A stretch of DNA of 64,000 bases from Photobacterium obscurum (GTDB lineage: Bacteria; Pseudomonadota; Gammaproteobacteria; Enterobacterales; Vibrionaceae): assembly GCF_026191635.1 (NCBI RefSeq), contig NZ_JAKRRW010000009.1, positions 124,001 through 188,000 on the forward strand. Reading direction: 5' to 3'. Position 1 is the first letter of the stretch, and each line of letters starts with the position of its first letter. Below the pieces are notes generated by a model. The model was not told where the DNA came from. It made no database searches and saw only the letters and a list, made by a program, of their open reading frames with translations. A program made the translations under genes and the position numbers. This document shows positions 1 to 10,657 of the stretch, piece after piece.

Positions 1-526
1 TCCAGTTGAGTGGAATATTAGCGGCAAGACCTATAAAGCCAATAACCATGGCTGGTACGGTAAGAGACAAGCCTTCAGAAAAGCTTTTAAGGGTCTGAAA
101 AAAGAGGAAGGCAGGAACCGCGAATAACACTGCGTGTAGATAGCCGATAGTTTTATTTGCAAGTTCTTGTTCTACATCCATCATGTCTATCAGAGCGCCA
201 GCATTGTATAGCACTAAAATAATGGGTAATGAGACGATGGCTGCCAGCATGAAACCATGTTGTACCTCAAATGGAATCTTCTGTTTTTTTCCTGAGCCAT
301 TAAGTGTCGCAACAACAGGAACTAACGCGATCAGCAAGCCCACACCGAACAGGATAGAGGGTAGCCAAATACTCGCTGCAACAGAGACGGCAGCCATGTC
401 AGTCGCACTAACGCCACCAGCCATGACGGTGTCAACAAAACCCATTGACGTTTGAGCAACAGAGGCAATGAGTACTGGGATGGCGAGCTTTAGTAAATGA
501 CGCGTTTCGCGCCTGTAATTATGCAC
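1..526 (-). CDS. norM: MATE-family multidrug/Na+ antiporter NorM, N-terminal part
   Basis: The minus strand encodes the first ~175 residues of a MATE efflux pump; the gene runs off the left edge, so the C-terminal two thirds are missing. The start is a GTG at 524-526 preceded by AGGAG. The translation begins with a short cytoplasmic segment, then membrane helices carrying motifs such as [20 protein letters not shown] and IWLPSILFG, which I recognise from Vibrio NorM. Known members export cationic drugs and fluoroquinolones in exchange for Na+ or H+ across the inner membrane. It is divergent from riboflavin synthase, a common Vibrionaceae arrangement. Identification is strong; completeness cannot be judged. 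Confidence 0.9.
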   Translation of the reverse strand, partial: MHNYRRETRHLLKLAIPVLIASVAQTSMGFVDTVMAGGVSATDMAAVSVAASIWLPSILFGVGLLIALVPVVATLNGSGKKQKIPFEVQHGFMLAAIVSLPIILVLYNAGALIDMMDVEQELANKTIGYLHAVLFAVPAFLFFQTLKSFSEGLSLTVPAMVIGFIGLAANIPLNW

Positions 527-962
527 AGAAGGCTCCTGAAGCAGAGAAAAGTAATACAAATAGTTCGTGCGGTGGATTATAACCTCTACTGTCGTTGATA
601 CAATTGTTTATCGAAGAGCGTTCTGAAGACCCCATCAATATGTTGGTAATATTGTAACCGCTATATCGAAAACGGCTTTATTTGATTCACTATATCTTAT
701 TGAACATATGAATCAGCAGCAATTCCCTTAAAGGATCTTCGGTTCACCATCCCACTCAAATGACTTTATTTAGATGGCTGTATAAGTTTTTGATAGTTTG
801 AAGAAGTAGCCACTTAGAGCTGTGATACCATTGCTATTCGAGATAAATGGCGGTTAGTTGAACGAACAAAGTCAAGCGGAACTGAAAACAACCTCCAGTT
901 TTGTAGACAAATTGCTGAATCATTAACGAAAACCAAACTGAAGAAGGTTTGCAGGAGAGAGT
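527..962. other. Intergenic region between divergent norM and ribE
   Basis: This 436-base AT-rich stretch must hold the promoters of both divergent genes. I see no convincing protein-coding frame, no FMN riboswitch conserved core, and no clear -35/-10 pair that I would defend. Confidence 0.5.
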
Positions 963-1574
963 ATGTTTACCGGTATTGTTCAGGGAACGGCGAAGGTAGT
1001 GAGCCTTATTAAGAAAGACCAATTTCAGACCCACGTGATTCAAATGTCTGAAGAACTACGAACAGGTCTTGAAATAGGTGCATCAGTTGCACATAACGGT
1101 TGTTGCCTAACGGTGACCGAGATACATGACGATCGGGTTTCGTTTGATTTGATGCAAGAAACGCTGAAAGTGACCAATCTAGGTTTGTTGAAGGTGGGCG
1201 ATGAGGTCAACATTGAACGGGCTGCAAAGTTTGGTGACGAAATTGGTGGTCATTCGATGTCAGGACATATAAACGTGTCGACAGAGATTTGTGAGGTAAT
1301 AACCACTCCAAATAACTGCACTATCTGGTTTCACTTACCTCAAGCCTATCAAAAGTATGTTCTGCGGAAAGGTTACATCGGTATTGATGGTTGTTCATTG
1401 ACTATCGGTGATGTGAAAGAGGATCGTTTCTGCGTTCACTTGATACCTGAGACCCTGAATCGAACGTTGTTCGGTCAACGCCAGAGTGGCAATGTGGTTA
1501 ACATTGAAATCGACCCCCAGACCCAGGCGATTGTTGATACGGTAGAAAGAGTATTAGCAGCTAAATCAATTTAA
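963..1574 (+). CDS. ribE: Riboflavin synthase, alpha subunit
   Basis: The 203-residue product catalyses dismutation of two 6,7-dimethyl-8-ribityllumazine molecules to riboflavin, the last step of the pathway, in the cytoplasm. It starts with the invariant MFTGIVQG and has two lumazine-binding repeats (about 1-95 and 96-195); the signatures [17 protein letters not shown] and [10 protein letters not shown] are visible. E. coli RibC has 213 residues, so the difference is a slightly shorter C-terminal tail. The start has a GCAGGAGAG ribosome site. The gene appears monocistronic, ending in a strong terminator hairpin. Photobacterium also has lumazine-protein paralogues, but the conserved synthase motifs favour the enzyme. 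Confidence 0.95.
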   Translation: MFTGIVQGTAKVVSLIKKDQFQTHVIQMSEELRTGLEIGASVAHNGCCLTVTEIHDDRVSFDLMQETLKVTNLGLLKVGDEVNIERAAKFGDEIGGHSMSGHINVSTEICEVITTPNNCTIWFHLPQAYQKYVLRKGYIGIDGCSLTIGDVKEDRFCVHLIPETLNRTLFGQRQSGNVVNIEIDPQTQAIVDTVERVLAAKSI

Positions 1575-1592
1575 GTTATTTGCCTGGTGAAT

Positions 1593-1633
1593 ATATAAAT
1601 ATCCCTGCATCTTTTGTACAGGGATATTTATAT
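1593..1633. terminator. Bidirectional terminator between ribE and the CPXCG gene
   Basis: A perfect 15-bp stem (1593-1607 with 1619-1633) encloses an 11-base loop and is AT-rich at its base. It lies between convergent genes, 18 bases after the ribE stop and ahead of the end of the CPXCG gene. Confidence 0.75.
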
Positions 1634-1670
1634 TTAGCTGGCTTATAGAATATATTCCAATTGTTATTGA

Positions 1671-1874
1671 TTAAAATATTTGTTCGTCATCAGCATCAAC
1701 AAAAAGATTAATCGTTTTGTGTTGATCATCGACTTCCATCGTCAAATGTATGGCATGGCAACAGGCAGGACAATCATCGTAAAACTCCTGACTACCGTTA
1801 CTGGTATCTAGAGTAATTCTAATGTGATGACCGCAGTGAGGGCAGGTTACCCCTTGCTCTGTAAAATTCTTCAT
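1671..1874 (-). CDS. CPXCG-motif cysteine-rich small protein
   Basis: A 67-residue soluble protein with two CxxC pairs: CPHCGHHI near residue 11 and CPACCHAI near residue 36, followed by an acidic tail. This matches the family annotated as CPXCG motif-containing cysteine-rich protein, whose function is unknown; the cysteines probably form a zinc ribbon. I chose the internal ATG at 1872-1874 rather than an upstream in-frame start ten codons earlier because AAGGAG sits seven bases before it. It stands alone, convergent with ribE. Confidence 0.8.
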   Translation of the reverse strand: MKNFTEQGVTCPHCGHHIRITLDTSNGSQEFYDDCPACCHAIHLTMEVDDQHKTINLFVDADDEQIF

Positions 1875-2194
1875 ATTGTACTCCTTAAATAGTGCTGAGC
1901 ACATATAGCCAGCTTCCTTACTACTTGTTGGACAATTAACCCATAACTAAACTTTAGCGTTTGAAAATCGTTTTTGCCGAGAATTAACTGCAAAGTTTGA
2001 TAGCTTCGGTAATTTTGAACAAATACTGACAGAATAATCGAATATTATTCAGTTACGCTGGACGTTTATGATTTTGTAAGTTCTTAATTATTTTATAAGA
2101 AGTCAATTTAGGAACATTTGGAACTTGGCGAGGGTACTAAATTTGATGTAAAGGCAAGCCTGGTTACCTTTACATCATTTCAGTATTTTTTTGT
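1875..2194. other. Intergenic region, no gene seen
   Basis: 320 AT-rich bases between the CPXCG gene and hxpB, both on the minus strand. They should contain the promoter of the former and the 3' end of the latter. I see no further gene. Confidence 0.4.
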
Positions 2195-2851
2195 TTACTG
2201 GATGCCAGCAATCAATTGCTTGTTTACTTCGTGAAGCGAGGAAAGTTTATGATCAGCAATGGCCCAACGGGCATCGTTGGCATAGGCTTTTTCTGGTACC
2301 GCGATTCCTATCATTTGGGCGGCTTTGGCTGCCAGTAAACCATTAACGGAGTCTTCAAAAGCAACGCAGGCTTGTGGAGGTACGCCAAGCTCGTCGGCTG
2401 CATTGATATAGACTTCTGGGTGAGGCTTCCCGTAGCGGAGGTGCTCGGCAGATAATACTGCTGAAAATTTCTCTTCTAGTGACAGTGCTTCGAGGGTCGC
2501 TTTTATTAAACGCATTGGCGATGAAGAGGCAAGGGCAATTTTCAAGCCAAGCTGTTCGCAGGCATCAATGGCTTCCATTACGCCTGGCAGCATAGGTTTG
2601 TATTCTTTAACCAGTTCTTCAACTCGAACTACAATCATTTCGGTGACGGCGGCGCAGTCGGGGCCTTGCCAAGGTTGTTTGCCAAACCAAAATTCAACGA
2701 CTTGATCAATGCGCAATCCCATGGTTTGCAAGGTATCTTTCTGTTCAATCTGTACGCCAAGCGAAGAGAAAACTTCAACTTGAGCACGTTGCCAAAACGG
2801 TTCTGAATCGACCAACAGGCCATCCATATCAAAAACAGCAGCTTGTAACAT
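2195..2851 (-). CDS. hxpB: HAD-family sugar phosphatase (YniC/HxpB-like)
   Basis: A 218-residue HAD subfamily IA hydrolase. Motif I is VFDMDGLLVDSE (nucleophile D8 and acid/base D10), motif II is ALASSS near residue 108, motif III is the KPHPEVY lysine near 143, and motif IV is AFEDSVNG near 163. Length and sequence fit E. coli YniC (HxpB), which dephosphorylates hexose phosphates including 2-deoxyglucose-6-phosphate. It sits next to a YniA-like kinase gene, as in enterobacteria, but a 17-bp inverted repeat lies between them. The specific substrate is inferred from family membership. Confidence 0.85.
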   Translation of the reverse strand: MLQAAVFDMDGLLVDSEPFWQRAQVEVFSSLGVQIEQKDTLQTMGLRIDQVVEFWFGKQPWQGPDCAAVTEMIVVRVEELVKEYKPMLPGVMEAIDACEQLGLKIALASSSPMRLIKATLEALSLEEKFSAVLSAEHLRYGKPHPEVYINAADELGVPPQACVAFEDSVNGLLAAKAAQMIGIAVPEKAYANDARWAIADHKLSSLHEVNKQLIAGIQ

Positions 2852-2883
2852 CTATCAATCTCAATATAAAAGTACTAAAAACA

Positions 2884-2942
2884 AGTTGAGCATTTATACC
2901 CAATCACCTTGCTTGAGGTAGCTTAGGTATAAATGCTCAACT
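2884..2942. repeat. 17-bp perfect inverted repeat
   Basis: Positions 2884-2900 are the exact reverse complement of 2926-2942, separated by 25 bases. The inner part contains a second, weaker complementarity (CACCTTGC / GAGGTAGC). It sits in the 163-base gap between the yniA-like gene and hxpB and lacks the T-run of a standard terminator. Confidence 0.7.
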
Positions 2943-3014
2943 CGTAATATTTCACTGAAGATAACATATACCTCAGAATAATTCTGATGGATGTTAGCTA
3001 GAAAAACTGAGGAG

Positions 3015-3881
3015 CTACTTTAGTAGGCCGAGTTTTTCTATTGAATGCTCGGCTTGAGCGATATAGCTTCCACCAAACAAGTTACAGTGATTTAAGACAT
3101 GGTATAGATTATATAGCTCTTTGCGTTCTTGATACCCATCATCCAAAGGCCAAACTGATTGGTAACCATCGTAGAAACTGTGAGGGAAACCACCAAATAG
3201 TTCGGTCATCGCAATATCGCACTCTCGATCGCCCCAGTAGCTGGCGGGATCAAAAATAATCGGTCCGGTAACAGTAACAGCGGTATTGCCATGCCAAAGA
3301 TCGCCATGGAGTAAAGACGGTTTCGGTTGGTGGTGCATGAGTAGATCGATCACTCTACTGGTGATCGTATCGATATTCCCAAAATCAATTCCTTTCTCTT
3401 TGCAAAGCTGTAGCTGCCACGCAATGCGCTGCTCTGCAAAGAACCGACACCAGCGACGGCGCCATTTGTTTGGCTGAGGAGTGAGCCCGATGTAGTTATC
3501 TAAGTCAAATCCATACTCTGCCTGCTCCCCCCAAGAGTGTAGACGAGCTAGTTCTTGGCCAAGGGTATAAGCCGCTTCATTGTCGAGCACTTTAGTTGGT
3601 AAGTAGTTTAAAACTAAAAAGGATTTATCACGGCTGGTACCGAGATGTAGAAACTGGGGGACCTGAATACAATCAGCTTCATTGAGGATACGTAAACTTT
3701 CAGCTTCGGTTTCGAATATTACGAGCAGGTCACGATCATTGAGTTTCAGAAAAAAACGATCGTTACCGTCACCAATACAGTAGCAGTCATTAATATCACC
3801 ACCTTCAAGAGTTTCCCTTTCAGTGATTTTGAATGGTTTTCCTAACACGTCTGAAAGCTGGTGAGAAATCGCTTGCCACAT
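3015..3881 (-). CDS. Fructosamine kinase-family protein (YniA-like)
   Basis: A 288-residue cytoplasmic kinase-fold protein resembling E. coli YniA and the fructosamine/ketosamine-3-kinase family, which phosphorylate glycated amines so that the adduct falls off (protein deglycation). The Brenner-type motif LLHGDLWHGN, the metal-binding IFDPASYWGDRE and the C-terminal FGGSY are visible. I took the ATG at 3879-3881 (MWQAI, as in YniA), which is preceded by GGAGG, instead of the ATG four codons upstream. The exact substrate of bacterial YniA is not settled. Confidence 0.85.
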   Translation of the reverse strand: MWQAISHQLSDVLGKPFKITERETLEGGDINDCYCIGDGNDRFFLKLNDRDLLVIFETEAESLRILNEADCIQVPQFLHLGTSRDKSFLVLNYLPTKVLDNEAAYTLGQELARLHSWGEQAEYGFDLDNYIGLTPQPNKWRRRWCRFFAEQRIAWQLQLCKEKGIDFGNIDTITSRVIDLLMHHQPKPSLLHGDLWHGNTAVTVTGPIIFDPASYWGDRECDIAMTELFGGFPHSFYDGYQSVWPLDDGYQERKELYNLYHVLNHCNLFGGSYIAQAEHSIEKLGLLK

Positions 3882-4070
3882 AGCATCCTCCACGGTAGAT
3901 CAAGATTATAACGAGATTTTTCAGTCTCACTTCAACATCTTAGTCTATTTATTGAACAAAGAACTGTGCGCTTATCAAGGTTTTAGCTTGTCTTTGTCTG
4001 TCGTATCGCTGAAATGATAGCTAAATCAACATCAAGAAGATGAATCAAAAGCATGACAAAATAATGAAAA

Positions 4071-4095
4071 AAGCCGGAAAAATGCTTTCCGGCTT
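4071..4095 (-). terminator. Terminator of the hut operon
   Basis: A perfect 10-bp GC-centred stem (4071-4080 with 4086-4095) with a 5-base loop; on the minus strand it is followed by six T. It lies 16 bases after the hutH stop codon. Confidence 0.9.
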
Positions 4096-4111
4096 TCTGC
4101 TTAAGGGGGGA

Positions 4112-5644
4112 TTACAGGCTTGGTAGTAACTGAGCCGGCATTAGCGGGTTATAAGCGGCTTCTTTAAGAAGTTGGTTGGCTTTTTCGATATCTGGCGCGA
4201 AGTACCTGTCCTTGTCATAGAAAGTTACACGTTCACGCAGTTGCGCCTTGGCTTGCTCAATACGCTCCGAGCTTCTGTTCGGCTTTCTGAAATCCAGCCC
4301 TTGCGAAGCAGCCAACAGCTCGACGGCCAGAATACCTCGGGTGTTTTCCGCCATATCGGTCAGGCGTCGACCGGCAAATGTTGCCATCGAGACATGATCT
4401 TCCTGGTTGGCTGATGTTGGCAAGCTATCTACCGAAGCCGGGTGAGCCAGCGTTTTGTTTTCGCTAGCCAGGGCTGCGGAAGTCACCTGGGCAATCATGA
4501 AGCCGGAGTTCACGCCTCCGTTATCTACCAAGAACGGGGGTAGCTTACTTAGCGCGCTGTCGATCAATAGTGCCATTCGGCGCTCTGATAAACTGCCAAT
4601 TTCGGCAATGGCAAGGGCTAGATTATCAGCCGCCATTGCAACAGGTTCTGCGTGGAAGTTACCACCCGAAATGATGTCGCCATCGTCAGCGAACACTAGC
4701 GGGTTATCAGAAACAGCATTGGCTTCAACTTCAAGAATATCGGCCGCGTGGCGTATTTGCTGTAGGCAGGCACCCATTACCTGAGGTTGGCAACGTAATG
4801 AGTAAGGGTCCTGTACTTTCTCGCATTGTTGGTGTGATAGGCCGATTTCACTGTCTTTATCCAACATGTGGCGGTAAGCCATGGCTGCGTCGATCTGGCT
4901 ACGATGACCACGGACGCGATGGATGCGAGGATCAAATGGGCGGCGGCTACCTAGTGCCGCGTCGACGGACATTGCGCCACAAACGATGCCAGAAGCATAC
5001 AGGTCTTCTGCCGCAAACAGCCCTTCAAGGGCAAAAGCCGTTGATGCCTGTGTGCCGTTGAGTAGGGCAAGTCCTTCTTTTGGAGCCAGCGTAATTGGCT
5101 CAAGGCCTGCAATCTTAAGTGCCTGCGCACCAGAAATGACTTCATCTTGATACCGAGCCTGACCTTCGCCCAGCAGTACGGTACTCATGTGGGCAAGGGG
5201 GGCTAGGTCGCCTGATGCACCCACCGAGCCTTTTTTAGGGATACAAGGATAGACTTCTGCGTTGATCAGCTGAATAAGCGCATTTACAACCAGCGGGCGA
5301 ATACCAGAGTAGCCCCGTGCCAAGCTGTTGATCTTCAATGTCATCATAAGGCGTACGGTGGCATCGTCCATGAACTCGCCGATACCTGCTGCATGAGAAA
5401 GCACAATACTACGCTGGAGTGTTTCCAGATCTTCTACGGCAATACGGGTATTGGCTAACAGGCCGAAGCCGGTATTGATACCATAAACGACTCGGTCTTC
5501 GGCAATGATTTGTTCGACTGCACGGGTACTTTCCAGCATTCCTTCGATTGCCGACTCGTTGAGTGAGAGCGATGTAGGTTGGCGGCTGATTTCACGGAGC
5601 TGCTTAAGAGATAGCTTTCCCGGATTAATTTCTAATTGGTACAT
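4112..5644 (-). CDS. hutH: Histidine ammonia-lyase
   Basis: The 510-residue enzyme deaminates histidine to trans-urocanate, the first step of the Hut pathway. The Ala143-Ser144-Gly145 triad that cyclises to the MIO prosthetic group is present in [10 protein letters not shown], and the QEDHVSM motif of the family is visible near residue 415. Length is standard. It is the last gene of hutI-hutG-hutU-hutH, 25 bases after hutU and followed by a strong terminator. Expression is probably controlled by HutC, which responds to urocanate. Confidence 0.97.
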   Translation of the reverse strand: MYQLEINPGKLSLKQLREISRQPTSLSLNESAIEGMLESTRAVEQIIAEDRVVYGINTGFGLLANTRIAVEDLETLQRSIVLSHAAGIGEFMDDATVRLMMTLKINSLARGYSGIRPLVVNALIQLINAEVYPCIPKKGSVGASGDLAPLAHMSTVLLGEGQARYQDEVISGAQALKIAGLEPITLAPKEGLALLNGTQASTAFALEGLFAAEDLYASGIVCGAMSVDAALGSRRPFDPRIHRVRGHRSQIDAAMAYRHMLDKDSEIGLSHQQCEKVQDPYSLRCQPQVMGACLQQIRHAADILEVEANAVSDNPLVFADDGDIISGGNFHAEPVAMAADNLALAIAEIGSLSERRMALLIDSALSKLPPFLVDNGGVNSGFMIAQVTSAALASENKTLAHPASVDSLPTSANQEDHVSMATFAGRRLTDMAENTRGILAVELLAASQGLDFRKPNRSSERIEQAKAQLRERVTFYDKDRYFAPDIEKANQLLKEAAYNPLMPAQLLPSL

Positions 5645-5669
5645 ACAACGTCCTTTTGGCTATCTATCG

Positions 5670-7379
5670 TTATTGAGTTTCTGACTGGCTGTCGATCATC
5701 GGCAGATCAAGGCCTTGTTCTTTGGCACAGTTGACGGCGATGTCATAACCGGCATCGGCATGGCGCATCACACCGGTTGCCGGGTCATTACGCAGAACGC
5801 GACCGACACGTTCTGCCGCATCATCACTACCGTCACAGACAATAACCATTCCTGAATGCTGTGAGAAGCCCATGCCAACACCACCCCCGTGGTGTAGTGA
5901 TACCCAAGTTGCACCGGATGCGGTATTGAGCATGGCGTTAAGTAGCGGCCAGTCAGAGACAGCATCGGACCCGTCCATCATCCCTTCGGTTTCACGGTTC
6001 GGGCTGGCAACAGAGCCTGAATCTAGATGATCGCGGCCAATAACAATCGGTGCTTTCAGCTCACCGTTCTTGACCATTTCGTTGAATGCCTTTCCTAGGC
6101 GGGCACGGTCTTTTAGGCCCACCCAGCAGATACGAGCTGGTAATCCCTGAAACTGAATACGCTCGCGAGCCATATCCAGCCAGTTATGCAGGTGAGGGTT
6201 GTCAGGGATCAGTTCCTTCACCTTCTGGTCGGTCTTATAGATATCTTCAGGATCGCCGGAGAGTGCTGCCCAGCGGAATGGACCAACCCCCTCACAGAAT
6301 AAAGGGCGTATATATGCCGGTACAAAGCCGGGGAAATCAAAGGCGTTCTCGACACCCTCCTCAAACGCCATCTGACGGATGTTATTGCCGTAGTCGACGG
6401 TTGCCGATCCGGCTTTTTGTAGAGCCAGCATCGCCTGTACCTGAATGGCCATAGACTGTTTCGCGGCCTTCACGACTGCGGCTTCGTCTTTGGTACGCAT
6501 TTCGGCCGTATATTCCATGCTCCAGCCTTTAGGCAGGTAGCCGTTAAGTGGGTCATGGGCAGAGGTTTGGTCGGTAGTCGCATCCGGTGTGATGCCGCGC
6601 GCTACCAGTTCCGGATATACATCTGCAGCGTTGCCTAATAACCCGACAGAGACAGGCTTGCCGGTTTGTTTTGACTCTTCAATAATAGCCAGAGCTTCAT
6701 CTAGGCTGGTTGTCTTGCAATCAACATAGCCTGTGCGAAGGCGGTAGTCGATTCGTGATTCATCACATTCGACGGCAATCATCGAGAAACCAGCCATCGT
6801 TGCAGCAAGTGGCTGAGCACCCCCCATTCCGCCAAGGCCACCGGTAAGGATCCAGCGTCCTTTGGCTTGGCCATCAAAGTGTTGGCGAGCCATAGCGACA
6901 AATGTTTCGTAAGTACCCTGAACGATGCCTTGTGAGCCGATGTAGATCCAGCTACCAGCGGTCATTTGACCGTACATCATCAGGCCTTCTTTATCGAGCT
7001 GGTTAAAGTGCTCCCAGTTGGCCCAGTGAGGTACCAGGTTCGAGTTGGCTATTAGGACTCGCGGCGCATTACTATGGGTTTTGAATACCCCAACAGGTTT
7101 ACCGGATTGAACCAGTAATGTTTCATCGTCTTCCAGGCGTTTCAATACTTCAACAATCTTGTCATAACACTCCCAGTTACGGGCTGCGCGACCAATACCA
7201 CCATACACCACCAGTGAGTGAGGGTGTTCGGCAACATCCGGGTGTAGGTTATTCATCAGCATCCTTAGCGGTGCTTCAGTTAGCCATGACTTGGCGTTTA
7301 GCTGTGTCCCGGTAGGGGCAATAATTGTTCTTGTTTCATCTAAACGTGGGTTTTTATGTTGAGACGTTGATTGCGTCAT
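5670..7379 (-). CDS. hutU: Urocanate hydratase (urocanase)
   Basis: The 569-residue NAD+-dependent enzyme converts urocanate to imidazolonepropionate. Visible family features are the glycine-rich [14 protein letters not shown], the active-site cysteine region [10 protein letters not shown] and the C-terminal HHGGGVGMG. The NAD+ is tightly bound and acts as an electrophile. It lies between hutG and hutH with gaps of 28 and 25 bases and has a good AGGAG ribosome site. Confidence 0.97.
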   Translation of the reverse strand: MTQSTSQHKNPRLDETRTIIAPTGTQLNAKSWLTEAPLRMLMNNLHPDVAEHPHSLVVYGGIGRAARNWECYDKIVEVLKRLEDDETLLVQSGKPVGVFKTHSNAPRVLIANSNLVPHWANWEHFNQLDKEGLMMYGQMTAGSWIYIGSQGIVQGTYETFVAMARQHFDGQAKGRWILTGGLGGMGGAQPLAATMAGFSMIAVECDESRIDYRLRTGYVDCKTTSLDEALAIIEESKQTGKPVSVGLLGNAADVYPELVARGITPDATTDQTSAHDPLNGYLPKGWSMEYTAEMRTKDEAAVVKAAKQSMAIQVQAMLALQKAGSATVDYGNNIRQMAFEEGVENAFDFPGFVPAYIRPLFCEGVGPFRWAALSGDPEDIYKTDQKVKELIPDNPHLHNWLDMARERIQFQGLPARICWVGLKDRARLGKAFNEMVKNGELKAPIVIGRDHLDSGSVASPNRETEGMMDGSDAVSDWPLLNAMLNTASGATWVSLHHGGGVGMGFSQHSGMVIVCDGSDDAAERVGRVLRNDPATGVMRHADAGYDIAVNCAKEQGLDLPMIDSQSETQ

Positions 7380-7407
7380 TTGGCTCTCCTTGCTGTGCCT
7401 ATTTGGA

Positions 7408-8433
7408 TTAACGAATGGAACGGGCGATTGTCCAGGCTAACCTTGCGGCTAACCGTGCAGTTTGGTTATCGATATCAAAGCGTGGGTTATACTCCGCCAT
7501 ATCGGCGACCAAGATTTTTGATTCACCTTCTTGGTTTTTGGCTGCCAAAATAGGTTGGAGTAGGTGCTCGACAATATCGTAAGGGACGCCACGTGCAGCT
7601 GGTGCACTGACACCGGGTGCGATGGCGGCGGGAAAGACATCAAGATCAATGGTGAGATAGAGATGATCACATTGATCGATAAAGGCCTGTAGCTCAGCGG
7701 TCACTTGTTCCATATTCTGATGCGTGAGCTCAGTGTCATCCTTGTAATACACTCCGAGACGATCGGCTTTCGCGTACAGTGCTTGGGTATTGCTGGTACG
7801 GCTCAAGCCAAGACAGGCATATTTGAATGGCCAGTTCTGTAACTCGCAAAAACGTGCGGTCTGGTGAAAGGGCGTGCCTGAACTGCCTTTTTCCGATTGC
7901 TGGCCGGCTGGTGGATTGCGCAGGTCAAAATGGGCATCGAAGTTAATGATCCCAATCTTAGGTGCAGGTTGGTCCGCTTGTTCAGTCACAGATTCATCAT
8001 CAGGATTAGCGACATGCTGCTTCTGTACCAGATAGCTTCCGATACCTTGGAAGGTTCCCCACGCAACCTCGTGACCACCGCCAAAAACAATGAGTTTGTG
8101 GCGCTGGCGCAACGCCCGGCTGACATCTTCACCTAAACGATGCTGCGCAAGCTCAAGGTTTCCGTCATTGCAACTGATATCCCCACCATCATAAACCGGC
8201 TCTGTATGGTGCCAGGCCAAATTGGCCAGCGCCTTACGAATAGCAACAGGTGCTGCATAGGCGCCTGTGCGGCCTTTGTTGCGGGCCACCCCTTCGTCAC
8301 AGGCAAAACCCAGTAGCATAATACCGCCTTCATTGGCTTGATCGGCTGGCTTCACTTGCTGATGCCAGCGAAGGCCTAGCTCACCGTCTTCAGGATCGGT
8401 TCGTCCTTGCCACGGACTCATATCAATAGGCAT
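7408..8433 (-). CDS. hutG: Formimidoylglutamase
   Basis: A 341-residue arginase/ureohydrolase-family enzyme that hydrolyses N-formimino-L-glutamate to glutamate and formamide. The Mn2+-binding motifs are visible: [18 protein letters not shown] and TIDLDVFPA. The open frame extends 65 codons further upstream inside hutI, but the start at 8431-8433 (MPIDMSPW) has AGGAGA six bases before it and matches the family N-terminus. The real gene therefore overlaps the end of hutI by 11 bases, suggesting translational coupling. Confidence 0.95.
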   Translation of the reverse strand: MPIDMSPWQGRTDPEDGELGLRWHQQVKPADQANEGGIMLLGFACDEGVARNKGRTGAYAAPVAIRKALANLAWHHTEPVYDGGDISCNDGNLELAQHRLGEDVSRALRQRHKLIVFGGGHEVAWGTFQGIGSYLVQKQHVANPDDESVTEQADQPAPKIGIINFDAHFDLRNPPAGQQSEKGSSGTPFHQTARFCELQNWPFKYACLGLSRTSNTQALYAKADRLGVYYKDDTELTHQNMEQVTAELQAFIDQCDHLYLTIDLDVFPAAIAPGVSAPAARGVPYDIVEHLLQPILAAKNQEGESKILVADMAEYNPRFDIDNQTARLAARLAWTIARSIR

Positions 8434-9655
8434 TGGCTGTCTCCTGGTGTGCAGGGAATAGGTGACCATCGACAACCCGTGCGACAAGGTCAGGTACACC
8501 GAGGCAATATGACAGTTCAGCGGGGTTCTCGATGTTCCAAATAGCAAGATCGGCATCCATCCCGATTTGAATTTGGCCTCGGGTTTCTTGCAATCCCAGT
8601 GCCTGAGCTGCATGGGTAGTGACACCACGCAAGCATTCCTCAGGTGTTAGCCTGAAAAGCGTGCAGCCCATGTTCATCATGGTTCGAAGTGATGCAATTG
8701 GTGAGGTACCCGGGTTGAAATCGGTGGCGATTGCGATCGGAACATCCAGTTGCCGTAGCTGATCGATAGGGGGCTGCTGAGATTCACGCAGGAAGTAGAA
8801 AGCCCCGGGCAGCAGTGTCGCGACTGTGTTACATGCAGCCAATGCCGCAACACCTTCGTTGTCGAGGTATTCTATATGGTCGACGGAAGTTGCACCCATC
8901 CGTGCTGCCAGAGCACTGCCACCAAGATTAGAAAGCTGTTCAGTGTGTCCTTTGATTGTCAGGCCGTGTTGTTTGGCTGCTGTGAACACGCGCTGGCATT
9001 GTTCTGGGCTAAAACCAATTCCTTCACAGAAAACATCAACGGCATCTGCGAGTTTTTCGTCGGCTGCTGCAGGAATGATTTGCTCACAAACCAAGTCAAT
9101 GTATTCATCACCTCTGCCTGCGAACTCTGGTGGCAGGGCATGGGCTGCCAGGAGGGTGGTAGTTATCTTGATATCATTTAACTCGCCAAGTCGCCGGGCG
9201 ACTCGAAGCATCTTTAGTTCATCAGACAGAGTCAAGCCATACCCGGATTTGATTTCGACAGTGGTGACACCATCCTGCTTAAGTCCTAGTAGGCGTTGCT
9301 GAGCCAGTTCATACAGTTCATGTTCCGAAGCTTCACGAGTAGCACGTACTGTTGCAAGAATGCCGCCTCCGGCTTTGGCTATCTCTTCGTATGGTACGCC
9401 ATTAAGGCGCTGTTCGAATTCTTTGGCGCGGTTGCCTGCGAATATGAGGTGGGTATGGCAATCAATTAAACCAGGGGTGACTAATGCTCCATGGCAGTCG
9501 ACGACGTCCGGATGACCATGAAGGTCTTCATGACTAGCGTTGCCGGCAAATATGATCTTACCGCCCTCAATGCCAATCATCCCGTCCTCAATGACCTGAT
9601 AACCAGCCTCAGGCTGCATGGTAACCATTTTCAGATTCGTCAGTACTCGATCCAT
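8423..9655 (-). CDS. hutI: Imidazolonepropionase
   Basis: A 410-residue amidohydrolase-superfamily enzyme that opens imidazolonepropionate to N-formimino-glutamate. Metal-ligand motifs are visible: [10 protein letters not shown] near residue 66, KGHTEQL near 240 and ATDFNPGT near 315. It is the first gene of the hut operon and overlaps hutG. The start ATG follows GAAGGACTT, and a HutC-like palindrome lies about 30 bases upstream. Confidence 0.96.
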   Translation of the reverse strand: MDRVLTNLKMVTMQPEAGYQVIEDGMIGIEGGKIIFAGNASHEDLHGHPDVVDCHGALVTPGLIDCHTHLIFAGNRAKEFEQRLNGVPYEEIAKAGGGILATVRATREASEHELYELAQQRLLGLKQDGVTTVEIKSGYGLTLSDELKMLRVARRLGELNDIKITTTLLAAHALPPEFAGRGDEYIDLVCEQIIPAAADEKLADAVDVFCEGIGFSPEQCQRVFTAAKQHGLTIKGHTEQLSNLGGSALAARMGATSVDHIEYLDNEGVAALAACNTVATLLPGAFYFLRESQQPPIDQLRQLDVPIAIATDFNPGTSPIASLRTMMNMGCTLFRLTPEECLRGVTTHAAQALGLQETRGQIQIGMDADLAIWNIENPAELSYCLGVPDLVARVVDGHLFPAHQETANAY

Positions 9656-9680
9656 GGAAGTCCTTCTCTGAATGTTGATT

Positions 9681-9692
9681 ATGTATATACAA
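9681..9692. promoter_or_regulatory. Candidate HutC operator upstream of hutI
   Basis: The core TGTATATACA (9682-9691) is a perfect 10-bp palindrome; on the minus strand it reads TTGTATATACAT. This fits the TTGTATATACAA-type site expected for the GntR regulator HutC. It lies 27-36 bases upstream of the hutI start, where a repressor would block transcription. Confidence 0.6.
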
Positions 9693-9840
9693 ATAAATAG
9701 ACAATTATCAGGCGAAACTCAAGGTGGTATGTAAAGAAAATGTGATCGGAATTGTAATTATTAACTGGCGGAGGTTAAAAACTTGGTGCTTGATCGGGGA
9801 GCGGAGGGGATTGGAATCTAGATCCTAGTTCTTAGAGGAA

Positions 9841-9862
9841 AAGCGGTCCTTGGAAGAACCGA
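9841..9862 (-). terminator. Possible weak terminator after hutC
   Basis: On the minus strand CGGTTC and GGACCG form a 6-bp stem (one G-U pair) with a 6-base loop, followed by CTTTTCC. It lies between hutC and hutI and would partly separate regulator and operon transcription. Confidence 0.35.
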
Positions 9863-9936
9863 TTTTAGAGAAGAGCAAGAGCGTGACATTTCTCATAGGC
9901 TTTTGAAATTTCTTTGCAGGGCCTAGGTTATCGCTC

Positions 9937-10650
9937 CTAAACCCGACTTCTCGAACTCAACTTATATTTATCACCCGGATGATAGAGCAGGGCTGAACTG
10001 ACAAGGTTTTTCTCGCTCCAGGTACGGCGGTTAAGCAGCAGACACGGGGAGCCAGTTCTCATTTTTAACAGGTCGGAGATACGCTTTGCCGGCAGGATCG
10101 CTTCTACCGTGTGCTCGATATCACTGAGTGGGCAGGTCTGTACCAAATATTCGTTTGGTGTTTGCTGGGTGAAGTCCTGTTCGATGTAATCGGGGGCAAA
10201 ATCAGGATTTACCCACCGCTCTTCAAGCTGAATAGGCGTATCGTTCTCGTAATGCACTATTTGGGTGAAGTAGACATTGGTGCCATGGCGCACGCCAAGC
10301 TGCAGAGCGATATCGTCATTCGCTTTAACTGTACTCTGGCTAATTACCTGTGTGGCGTAGGCATGTCCGCGGTTTTTAACTTCTGCGGCAATATTACGGA
10401 TCTCCATCAGCGGAGACTCCGCTTTTTTCTGACACACAAATGTTCCAAGGCGAGGAGTGCGCTCAAGGAGCCCATCTTTGACAAGGTCGCGGATGGCTTT
10501 ATTCGCTGTCATGCGGCTAACGGAAAACTGTTCAGAGAGTTCAATTTCGGTCGGGATCCTAAAGCCGGGCGGCCAGGTACGAGATTGAATTTTATCGTTT
10601 AGGTATTGCTTAATCTGAAGGTAGCGCGGTGACTGAGCCATTGACGTCAT
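9937..10650 (-). CDS. hutC: Histidine utilisation repressor, GntR/HutC family
   Basis: A 237-residue regulator with an N-terminal GntR winged helix (residues ~4-72; PTEIELSEQFSVSRMT is the recognition region) and a C-terminal UTRA effector domain (~90-235). Family members repress hut genes and are released by urocanate. Of several in-frame starts I prefer the ATG at 10648-10650 (MTSMAQS) or the one three codons later; the longer 253-residue version adds a tail the family lacks. A second HutC-like site lies directly upstream, suggesting autoregulation. The gene is encoded on the same strand as the operon it should control. Confidence 0.9.
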   Translation of the reverse strand: MTSMAQSPRYLQIKQYLNDKIQSRTWPPGFRIPTEIELSEQFSVSRMTANKAIRDLVKDGLLERTPRLGTFVCQKKAESPLMEIRNIAAEVKNRGHAYATQVISQSTVKANDDIALQLGVRHGTNVYFTQIVHYENDTPIQLEERWVNPDFAPDYIEQDFTQQTPNEYLVQTCPLSDIEHTVEAILPAKRISDLLKMRTGSPCLLLNRRTWSEKNLVSSALLYHPGDKYKLSSRSRV

Positions 10651-10657
10651 TCCATAA

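Noticed and set aside
8434..8628. Upstream extension of hutG
   Set aside because: This part lies inside hutI in another frame; the start at 8433 has a ribosome site and the right family N-terminus.
4455..9302. Several long plus-strand frames opposite the hut genes
   Set aside because: They are antisense shadows of hutH, hutU, hutG and hutI, which have clear family motifs.
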